Below are positions 1 to 12,100 of a DNA stretch of 64,000 nucleotides, piece after piece. The position numbers and the translations under genes are program-made. This DNA is from Anaeramoeba flamelloides (lineage: Eukaryota > Metamonada > Anaeramoebidae). The notes under the pieces were generated by a model, which did no database searches, was not told the DNA's origin, and saw only the letters and a program-made list of their open reading frames with translations. Every line of letters starts with the position of its first letter. The first letter of the stretch is position 1. The stretch spans positions 3,658,001-3,722,000 of the forward strand of contig JANTQA010000045.1 in the NCBI GenBank assembly GCA_027625915.1, given 5' to 3'.

Positions 1-1717
1 AAGATATTCCAAAAAAGTTTATTTAATAAAAATGTTAAAAAAAGAATTGAAATTTTTTGCTTTTATTCTGTGACCAGGACTTTAATAACTCTTCACTTAT
101 CCTCTGCCCCCTGTTAATATTTGGTTTTTTCCTTTATGAATTGGCCCCACTTTTCATTTTCAGTAAAGTTTATAATAAAAAATTGTGCTGAAAGCTATTC
201 TTTGGTTGTTAGTTATTATTTTTTATTAATTAATAATTTGCTTATCTCCCACTATACCCTAGAACTACTTCAAATCTTAAATTAATACCTTCAATTCAAC
301 GATTTATAATTCAAATTTCATCATTGAATTCCCAAAACCTCAAACCCCCTATTACTAAACTAAGAATTTTTAATCACACACTATAAATTCAAATATAAGT
401 CATAAAATTTACAAAATAAGGTACAATAAAAAAAACTAATACACAAAAAAAAATTGGTCTTAATAATCAACAATCATTTTGTATTTTCAACCTAAACAAT
501 AATAGATAAAAAAACCCTATTCCTAAATAATCAAGAATTGTACCTTAATATTTTTTTTTTTTTTTTTTTTTTTTTTTGTGCCTTATTTGATTAATCAGAA
601 TGTCCATCAAAAAATACGAGCACTTTCTTTTTTAATTTTATGCATCATTATTCTTTAAATAATCCAGAGACTTCGTTTTTGATAGCGTATAAATTTTTTT
701 GATTTAGAATGTTAAGGCAGAATTAGTAATCCAGTTTCTCTCAAAAAAAGAAATTTGTAGATTTTGGTGTTTTTAAGGGATATTGTATGGTTGGAGAAAA
801 AAAATGTTTTTGATTTTTTTTCATTTTGGGAAAATTTTTGTTCTGAATAATTTCTCAATATTATTCCATTGTCAAAAGTAATTGTATATAGATATTTGAG
901 TTGAATTTTGTAATTATAAATATTCGTCCCCAAAAGATATACTTCATTCAGCAAAGACTCTTGATAATAAGTAAATATTTAAAATAGTTTGTTTTACCTT
1001 TTGGGCTTTACATATACCTTTTTTTTCACAAAATTATTGGATCAAATCTAACACTTAATAGAAAATATCTTAAACCAGGATCTTTGACTTGCCAATAAAA
1101 ATAGAATATTTTGAAGTTTCTTCTTATCTTTATTTTACTTTCTTTTTAAATTTGATTTTAGGGTTTACCAATATCTATAGTTTTGATCGAAAAATTAACT
1201 GTGACACAGATCACTTCCACACATTTGTTTTGAGATTTTAGAACTCTCAAGAAAAAGGATCATGAGAGGAACAAAAAATTGTTGATCCTGCTTTTCAAAA
1301 CACTTAATGTAACTTTTCCTCCAAAGTTAAATAGGATTATTACCTGAAAAATCTAAATTTCATTTTGTTTTTCCAACGATAAAAGTTTGTAGTAAACGTG
1401 AAATTTCAAGAGGATTATCATGTTATTGAAGATAACAGTTATTCAACTCGATAACAACAATTTTTTCCTCTATTTGATAACCAATAATATATTCAATTTA
1501 GATTTGAGTTGTCAAGAAAAAAAATAAATTTTTAACATATTCCAAAATCTATGGCTATCAATTGAATAAAATAATACCTTCTCTATTCAACTTTTTGGTT
1601 ATTTGCCAAGAAAAGTTAGTTGGTAACATAGCTTATTGTAGATTAGAAATTACCTTTCTTAAATATGCAAAAAAGTAAGTTAATTTTTTTTCATTTTTTT
1701 ATTATTCCCATTTATTT
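1..1717. other. No gene seen; upstream region of the RhoGEF-kelch gene
   Basis: AT-rich sequence with homopolymer runs (poly-T at about 550-577). One 80-codon open frame on the minus strand at 712-954 has no recognisable domain and could occur by chance. The promoter of the gene starting at 1718 should lie here, but I see no clear motif. Confidence 0.5.
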
Positions 1718-4700
1718 ATGAGTACTTTTTTAAAATGGAAACTTGTTGCTGACGCATTAGATCCGATTTCAAGTGAAAACCCAATTGCCTTTTCTTTAAC
1801 CAAAAATAATAATGAAAATCACAAATTAATAAACACAGAAACACCTAAACAAGAAAAGATAAAGAATAAACCAAAAAATATTATTTTAGACTTACCAAAA
1901 GAGGCTATCAAAATACAAAGCATTTTTCGTGGGTTCAAATCAAGACAGCAAACCTGTGAATCAACAACTTATAAAAAATTTCAAATGAAAAAGCATGTGA
2001 TCGAAGAAATAATTGAGTCTGAATCCTATTATTTAAAAATATTACAAACCTTAGTTACTGTAAATAATTTTCTTTTTTTTTAACTTTTGGATAATTCTTC
2101 AATTCGCTGTATTGAGAAAAACAGTTTCAACATCGGTTCTCTTGAAAAAAAGCATTTCCCAATATTAGATGAGGATTTTTCAAAAAAGAAATGAGAAAAA
2201 ATAAAAAAAAAAAAAAACCTCCGAGATCAATTCACTTTTTTCCTTTGTATTTCAATAACCAATTTTCAGAAAAGAATAAACATGAAAATATTTTCGAGAA
2301 AAATTTGCTATCAGAGTTATTCAATTTTACCTTTCCAAAAGGATACCAAGGCGCAGCAAAGAAAAAACATTTTTTAGTTTTTGGTTTCCTTTCTTTTTTA
2401 ACATTCCCTGAAAAAAAAGAAACTTCGATCATAACATTGCCTTATACTTTTACAAAAGAAACTTCACTTGGTTTCATCAACAGACTTCTTCCTTTTCAAA
2501 AAATGGTATTTCTAAATCAGTATTCAAACAACAAAGATCTTTTACGGTTGGGATCTGTTAATTTCATATTAAAAGAATTTTTTTTCATCTCAAAATTCAA
2601 GAAGGAAGAAGACAAGGGCAAAATTAAAAAGAAAAAAGTGTTTCATTTTTAATTGATTTGTTGGGATCTTTGTGCTTTTTTTTTTCGAATCTCTACGAAG
2701 AAAGAATTTTTCAATTTTTTCTACCATTTATACAAAACCTCATTGAATAGATTAAAAAGAAATTGAATGTTGTTAATTCGGACAGGTGACTCAACAAAAA
2801 AACCTAGAACACTTCACAAATAAATAGAAAACCTCAAAAAAACCTAACAAAAATCTATAGATTTTCCAAATAAATAGAAAACTCAAGAAAACCTAACGTA
2901 CACTTTTCCAGAATTCAAAAGAATAGAGTAAAAAATCTAGATTTTACTCAATTCTTTTAAATTCTGGAAAACCTAACGAGAGTGTCCTAGGTTTTTTTTA
3001 CTTTTTGAAATAAACCAAAAATTTCTTAAAATTTTCTGTTTATTTCAAAAATTAAAAAAAACCTAACGAGAGTGTCCTAGGTTTTTTTTACTTTTTGAAA
3101 TAAACAGAAAATTTATTAAATTTTTTGTTTATTTCAAAAATTAAAAAAAACCTAACGGAAAATCAAAGAAAAAATATTTTTCCAATTTAAAAGAATAAAT
3201 AATTCTTTAATAGTCAAAATAATTGATCCCCTTTTTGAATGATATTCATCAGATTTAAAATACTATTAAAATATAATAAAATGACCTCTTATCTAGAAGA
3301 AAAAAATTTTCAAATTTTTTACTATTAAATTTAAAAAAATTATTAATAGAACCTGGAAAATTGGATTTTACAACTTAAATTATAAAATATCACAAATAAT
3401 ATTTATTGATCAAAAATCTTTTATTAAGCAATAGTGTTTATTATAATTGAAGTTATTAAAAAGGGTAAAATTAGCAAATATTTATTTTTTTTTTCAAAAA
3501 ATTTTTTCATGATCGTGTTTGTGCCTTTATTTTACTCATTTAATTACAAGTTACATACTGAGCCACTTCAAAATTCCCTCTTTAACATATTAAGTGCCCT
3601 TTTTTTTTTTTAACATTTAACCTTTAAAAATAACAATAAAATTCAAAATTTTGTCACAGTTAAAATCATTAAAAGAATCACAATAATACAATTTCATTCC
3701 GTTTGGAAATAATTTTAATTTTTCTGAAAATATTTTTTTATCTTTTTAGTGTTTTTAATTTCATTTCATTTTTTTCTAATTACCTAATAGTTTATATTCA
3801 ATCAAAAATAAATAAATTATATTTGATAAAAGTTGGGCTCTTTTAAATTCTGAAAACTCAAATAAAATTAGTTGGAAGTGTCTGGCAATTGATCAATCAA
3901 TAATTATTAATGGAATTTTCTGATATTTAGCAAATAAATTTTTTTTGTTTTGCTCTCTTTCAAAAATTTTGAATACACCAATAATTTATTAGTATTGATA
4001 ATTATTTATTTTTTGTTTTGCGAGTAATGTGATTTATAAATAATTGTTAAAATTCCAATTAGTGAATGGTTCTAATTTGGTATTTCTTATACAATTGATT
4101 AAATAAGAATTTTTTTTCAAAAATTGAATTTTGGTGTGTTAAAAATTTTGAATTGGGGTTTATTTTAAATCAATTCAACGTTTTGTAACTTTATAAACTA
4201 AAACAAACAAACAAACAAACAAACAAACCCATCCATACAGCTGTTTTAAAGAAGTTAATTCAAAAAATTTTAAAAAATTTTTCTATAACTGTTTGATTTA
4301 CTCTTTTAATCATGTTAATAACATTTTTAAAAACCTTTGTTCCTCGCTTTTATAAAATAACTAACTATTTATTTTTTTTTATAAAACTTTATCTCAAAAA
4401 AAGGAATTTAAAATACCAGCATTCAATTATTTAAACTAAAATTTCAATTTTTATTACTATTTTATTTCATACTGTGATAATTTACAAAAAAATCTAATTA
4501 TTAAAAAACCTTTCAAGTTCCCTATAGCATTCAAATTTAAAAGCTTTATTTTTCATCTAATATTAACGATTCAAAATTTATAAAATAGCATTCCAATTTA
4601 TTTTGATTATATTTGGTTACTATTTATAATTCAAAAAAATATTAAATAATTTAATTAGAAAAATTTAGAATATCTTTGAACATTTTTTTTTTTCTTTGTA

Positions 4701-7700
4701 ATTTTAAATCTAATGTAAAAAAATTCAAATATATTTTTTCAAAAATACTATTTTTAATATCCATCACTTCCCCTCTAATTTAAAATTCTATATATAATAA
4801 ATAATCATAAATATCAAAACTTTCTTTTAAATAACTTAACTTAACAAAGGATTTTTTCAATCCAGTTATACAGCAAAAGCTAATTCAAGACTCAAGATTC
4901 ACCCAATTATTTGCACATATTAAGCGTCTCACAATATTGAATAAACGCGAGCTATATGATAAATTAATATTACGGAAAAATGATATATCCAATTCTTTAT
5001 GGGGCGATATTTTTGAAAATTTTGTAAAGAAAATTTCTTTTTATTCACCTTATGTAAATTATTTTGATGAAGCAACTGATTTTCTTCGTAAAGAATATTT
5101 AACAAACAAAGAATTTAAAAATTGGTTAAACAAAAAAGAACAAAATCATTTAAGAGAAAAAACACCAGCACACAACCATTTAATAATCCCAATCCAAAAA
5201 GCAACAAGATATGTTTTATTTATAGAGGTTTTTATTTTATTTTTCTTTTATTCTTTCACCACCTTTTTAAATCATTAATATATCCCTACTTAAACTTGCA
5301 AAAATATTTCAGAAAATGCTTAACTCAAATTTACCTTGAAAAATCTTTCCACCAATTGAATATATTTTCATTTTTTTTTTAATTACTATTTACCTTTCTT
5401 TTATTTTAATACCCTTTAACAGCCAAGTTGATAATATATATTTTCTTCATACACAACGGGGAACTTCCCCACTAGAAACCATAATGTGAACGTGTCATCT
5501 TTTGACCAGAAACTTAAAAGAAATTATTTTGTAAAGATATAAAGTATTTAAAGATCGAAAATTCAAAGTTTGTAAAAAAAAAATTAAAATCAAACTGTTT
5601 CTTATTTTTAATATTACCAGATACAAAAGTTTTAGATAATTTGGAATAAATCGCCTTCTTTCAGTACAAAACCAATTTAATTTCATATAAACTAATTTGT
5701 TGTTGTTTTATAACCATCTACATTTGACAAATTAATAATTTTGAAATTTTGAGATAAAAATAACTTATTTGAAAAAAGAAAAAATGAAAAAAAAAAAATA
5801 TCCGAGATCTCAAAAAGCGCCAAATTCCGCCACCTCGAAACTAACACATGATTGGCTTGAAAATTATATTTCACAAACATTTAAATTGGAAATTGAGTGT
5901 TGAATAATATTTCTTTTTTTACTAAAAATTACCTCATTTTTCATTGATGATTTTTGGAAATCGATCATACATCACATACTGGTTTGTTTTTAATTGGAAT
6001 TAGGTAATCATAAAAAAAGATGATTTTTTTTTTTACATTATTTAAAATTAAAATTTCACTGTAATCACTGCACTCTCAACTCTAAAAAACAAACAAAATT
6101 TCAATAAATAAATAAACAATGAATTTATTATTCGGTATTGTGAATATTTATTAGCAATTGAATTTTTTATTTTAAAAATGATAATTTTGAAAAATATTAA
6201 TGGATTAAAAGAAATATTTTTTGATTCATCTTTTTAGTTTTTATTTATCTATTATTAAATAAACTTTTATTTTACCCCCCCCGGTTTTTTTTTCTTTTTT
6301 TTTCAATAAATAAATAAAAAAATATTACAAACTAAATTCAATTATTCACAATAGAGATTATTAAAATATATTGAAATGTCAAGCCCAGATTATCAAACCT
6401 TCAAAAAAGTGCATAAGTCATTAAAAAAAGTTGCTGATAAAATCGATCAAAAAAGAAATGAACTTCTGTCTCTTCGGAGGCTGAGAGAAATTGCTGAAAA
6501 AATGAAACGCTTAGATTTCAATTTAATTGAGCCAAGTAGATTATTTCTATTGGAAGATGATATTAAAATATTTGTTGAGAATCCAAATTTTAAACAAAAA
6601 CAAAAAAAAAAAAAACAAATGACATTTCTATTTAATGATTGTATTATCTCCACTTTCCCACAAAGTAATGGGTATCAAGCAAGATTTTCCATTTGGCTAA
6701 ATCATAGATCTCAAATAAATATTAAAATGTTTGATGATAATTCATTTCATTTAATAGTTGAAGAACACTTATATTTTTTTAAGCATGAGGATCCAATAAA
6801 AATTAAAAAATGGTTTAATTTTTTACAAAAAACAATTCAGGACAATATTAAAAAACAAGATTCGTTTCTTGATGTAATTGAATGGACAAATTTTTTTATA
6901 AAACCTAACCAAAGACCACCTTTTATTTTAAATTCAAACGGACACATTTATAAATCTTATTTATACCTTTTTGGTGGGGAAATTGGTGATTCTAATGATA
7001 ATTCAAAAAAAGCAACATATATTAATGAAATCTATAGACTCGATATATGTAAGATTATTATATCATCTTTTTCGTCATTTATTTATTTTATTTTTATTAT
7101 ATTTTTAATTTGTTATATTTTTTATTTATTATATTTTTAATTTAATTTCTTCAATTAAATTTAAATATTAAAATCAATAGTACAAGAAAAATGGGATAGA
7201 ATTAAAGTTTTAGGCGAGAAACCAACGGAAAGATCAGGCCATACTATAAGTATTGTTGGTGATATTTTATATCTATTCGGTGGGAAAAACGATAAAAGAA
7301 TGCTTGGGGATATACATTCTTTCCAATTAAGTAATTCTTCATTTTCTTTCTTTATTTTTATTTGTTTGTATTTCTTTCAATAATTAAAAAATACTGGATT
7401 TTTACAATAAAATTCTAAAAAAAAAAAGATATGAAGAATTGATTAAAACGCAGCAAATCTTTTTTGAAAAGCACAATATTTTATATAAAAAATTTGCAAT
7501 GATATTAAATCAAAAAATATTTTCTGATAAATAATATATAGATGACTAATTCATCAAATAATTACAATGAAATAAAATATTTTACATGCTTAAATACTCT
7601 AAGCAATAATATGAAAAGAAAAAATTTTCAAAAATAAAGTTAGCATATTTCAAATTAATATTGTACATGCTAAGAACACATTAAAGTTTAAAACTAAGTA

Positions 7701-9141
7701 TACACATATTTTAATGCTTTTTTTGAAAATAGCCCTTTTATAAATAATTTAGAATGGAGTGCTTGGCTGAGTTCTAATAATAAACTTAATTAAATAAAGC
7801 CTGAACTACCTTTACAGTCATAGACCCACCCATTCATATTATTTTAATTGCAAAATACGAAAGTAAAAAAAAATTTAAAGAGTTTTCATTTTTTTTATTT
7901 TACTTCATATTATTTTTTCAAATAATTTTACTTTGGTTTAATCAAGAAGTTTGTTTTTAATATTTTAATACTACATTTCCTAATTGTTTTTATTGATGAA
8001 AAAAAAAAGATACAATTTTTCAAATACACATTAATGAAAAAAAGTTTTAAAGAAAAAAAAAATACTTATTTTTAATTTTTTTAATATCTGCACACAAAAT
8101 AAACATTATTAATTATAAAAAGATCTTTTTTCAATAATTATTTTTTAAGCATATTATATAATTTAAGTTGACAAATTAAAATTTCTCGAAAGATTTTTTT
8201 CAAATTTAATTTAAACAATTTGATATTTTTTTTCAGAGTTAAGAGTTATTTTATTATCTTTAGAAAATATTTTATAAATAATTAATATTTTTCAAATCGG
8301 GAATAAATTATTTTGACTATGAAAGAATTATTTGTTCTTTTAAATTGGAAAAAATATTTTTTTTTTGATTTTCCGTTAGGTTTTCCAGAATTTAAAAGAA
8401 TGGAGAAAAATCTTTGATTTTACTCAATTCTTTTAAATCCTGGAAAACCTAGGACACTCTCGTTAGGTTTTTTTTAATTTGAGAAATAAATTGAAAATTT
8501 AATAAATTTAATTTGATTTACTGGAATTTTTTTTAATTTTTTCGTTAGATTTTTTTGACTTTTCTATTTATTTGTAAAATCGATAGATTTTCGTTAGGTT
8601 TTTTTTACTTTTTGAAATAAACCAAAAATTTATTAAAATTTTCTGTTTATTTCAAAAAGTAAAAAAAACCTAGAACACTTATCTAATAAAACAGAAAACC
8701 TCAAGAAAAGCTAGAACACTTCACAAAAAAAAAAAAGAAAACGCACTATACGGAACTCTACGGACACTTTCGTTAGGTTTTTTTTAATTTAAGAAATAAA
8801 AAGAAAATTTTTGAAATTTTCTTTTTCTTTCTTAAATTAAAAAAAATCGTCGTTATCTTTTCTTGAGTTTTCTGTTTATTTGAAAGATCAATAGATTTTA
8901 CAAATAAAACAGCAAACCCCAAGAAAACTTAGAACACTTCACAAAAAAAAAAAGAAAACCTCACGAAAAGCACGGCACTTGACGAACACTTTGATTAGTT
9001 TTTTTTTATTATTTAAGAAATAAACCAAAAATTTCTAAAATTATCTGTCTTTTATTCTCAAGACTTGAGTCACTATCGAAATTTCCTTCATACTCAATGA
9101 GTATTAACTTAATCATGAAAAACGATTTATGTAAGTACACT

Positions 9142-9178
<37 letters not shown>

Positions 9179-12100
9179 GTAACCAAGGACAATGATTTAT
9201 AGGATTTTAATACTGAGTAATTGAAAGTTTGCAAAAAATAAAAAATCAATCCTTTTAAAAGTAATTTTCTCTCTTCAAAAATAAATAAATAAATAAATAA
9301 AAAATCAATCTTTTTCTTGTTTTATAATCCTAAAATTTAATTTCTTCAATTTAAAACAATTTTTTTTTTTTTTTTTCAGTACAAAATTGATTCGATTCAA
9401 TTTATTTTCAATTTGTGGCTATTGTAAAGCTGTTTATATGTACACAAGTTGTGAGTTTGTTAAAGTCTTTTAGTAAAATTGACTCGTTTCAAAAATGGAA
9501 AAAATGAAAAAAAAACAATCTTCTAAATCTCAAAAAGTTCGCCAAAGAGAGACACTTGAAACCAACATAGCTATTTTCAAAATTATATATTCTAACCATT
9601 CAAATTGTAAATTGAGTATAGTTCTTTGGTGTTTTTTTTCTAAAAATTTCATATTTTTTCTTGGTTGATTTTTTGAGATTGATGATACAACCATTCTGTT
9701 TTTTTTTTTTTAATTGGAATTAGGTTCTCATAAAAATTGCAATTTTTGATTTTTTATACTTTTTACCTTTTCCAAATTTCCCTTCTTAAGTTGCTTGGGC
9801 TCTATGTTCCTTCTCTTTTTGTTTTTTTTAGGTGTTTGGGAAAGGTAAAAAGTATAAAAAATCATTATAAGAATTGGTTGATCTGATCGTGACTAACCCA
9901 ACCAAACTTGTTCATGATCAGATCTTCGACGAGGACTTATGCGACTGAACTGAATCCAACGAATGCGATCTGAAACCAACCAAAGTGAACCGAATTGAAC
10001 TTTCCGTACAATCTGTCGAGTCGTTACTTGGACTGGGTTTTTGCTGTCGAGTCGGTATCTTGTACTGGGATTTTGCGAAAACAAGATTTGGGAAACTTAC
10101 AAAAAAAAAAAAAAAAATAAAATAACACAAAAAAAAAAATAAAAAAAAAAAAGCAAAGCAACTGAAAAGAAAATTTCGAAAACCAAATCTTATTCTTAAA
10201 AACCAGATCTTTTTAGATTCAACCCATCTATAAAGTTCTAAATCAAAATTTAATAAACAGCCTTTTTCATTTGATCTATAGTTGTTCAAATATTTAGAAC
10301 TCTTTATTAAAACAACCTATGGTGGCGATCCAAAAAAAAACGACATAAAAGGAAACAACCACCAGCCCATTCAACACTTGGGGCAAAAAAAAAAACTTTT
10401 CACTGAAGTTTTTTCTTTTTTCTATTATTTTTTGACTCTTTCATTTCTTGCTTTTCTTTCTCTTTTTCTTTTTTTTTTCAGAAATAATTTATTCTTTTCA
10501 TTTTTTAAAGAAAAGATATCCTTTGAGCTGTAATCCTGCTTACGTTACAGTTAGGATAAAAAAACCCTAAATACAATTTTAGAGTTTCAGGCAAATAGGA
10601 GGTAATTTTGTTGAATCACCTCTGCTCAACAATAAAAAAAAAAAAAAAAAATTGCAATTTTTTTTTTTGAATTTCAAAAAATAAAATTTTCACCTTAATA
10701 GAACCTTAAAGAAAATGAAAATCAATATTAACTTTTATTGATATTTCCTTTTATTTGGTAAATCAATAGATTTTTTGAATAAAACATATAATATCGGGAC
10801 TTGATGAAATTATACATCTCTTTATATCACTTGATGATATCTTTTCTGCCTAACAGAAGGAGTAGCAAACCCGATAGAAATATTATAAAAAATTTTTAAA
10901 TTTGTAATCTTAATAACAATAAGTAAGTTAAAATGTAATTCTTTTTCACTTTTTATTTATTTTTTGGGATTTTTGGGGATTTTTGGGGAGAAACCAAATT
11001 CCAAAAATTTTCCACATTGTTAAAATAATTAAAAGAATAACCTTAATAATACACTTTCCTGAAATTAAGAAATAATTTTGAATTTACAAACTATTTCTAT
11101 TTTTATCGTTTTTTCTGTTTTGTTTTCATTTCCTTTTTTCCCGTTTCATAAATAGTTTTCTTTCGATCTGGAAATTGTTTTTCAGAATGATTGATATAAG
11201 TTTAAAGTTTAGTTCAGTTAAATATAAAAAACACATACAATCAATTGATGGTATCTTATTATTTGATAGATCAACAATTGTTGGTGTAATTTCAACAAAT
11301 TTAGCAATAAAATTTTTGCCCTTTTCATCATTTTGGACACACAGATTATTATTTTTTTTGTTTTATATTTTTTCTTTATTATATTTGGATAATAAAGGCG
11401 TACATATAAAAAAATTGATATTGGGTAACTTAAATGTGATTTAATATTATGTTTTGCAAAAATATTATAAATTGTGATTTTTTTACCTTTTTTGATTTTG
11501 AGTACATCCAAATATTTGGAATGGGATTTTGATGACTATAACTATCTATTTTATAAGATATTTCGAAAAAAACAGTTGATATTTTTTTTAAAAACATTTT
11601 TATTAAACTAAATTATGAATAAACTATTTGAATATAAAAAAATGTTATTTGTCATTTATTTATTATCCATTTTATTTGTAGGGTATTACTTTAATAAAAG
11701 ATATGAAAGTTTCTAATCACAATTGTCTATTATATTTTTTCAGTTTCAAAATTGTTTTCAATTTTATAATTTTTGTTCATACCCCCCTCAGATGTTTAAA
11801 TATATGGAATTTAGAATATAATATAGAACTAAAAAATGTCTTTTTTTAAAGAGATACAACTTGGGCACTGGCCATATTGCCCATTTTTGATTCAAATTTA
11901 TCCTGACGCCGCTTTATGTAAAAATGAGTCTTTTATTTATTTTATTTTATTTTTTTTTTTTCAGAAACAACTTTGTTAATTTATTTTGAGGTATACCTAA
12001 TAAATAGCCATTCAATTAAAATTCGCATTTCACTTCATTTTATATTACCATTTTTCTAAATATAACCATTTTTAAAAGAGAATATTACATTGAATAAAAA

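Noticed and set aside
1664-1722. Possible tiny upstream exon of the RhoGEF gene with GTAAGT at 1674
   Set aside because: Joining it to the only nearby AG (1721-1722) does not keep the frame; ATG 1718 is simpler.
10282-10533. Plus-strand 83-codon frame
   Set aside because: Starts inside repeat R2 and runs into a T-rich tract giving mostly Phe and Leu; no domain.
11218-11511. 97-codon minus-strand frame
   Set aside because: Lies entirely inside the Tc1-like copy C and is out of frame with the peptide conserved in its sister copies.
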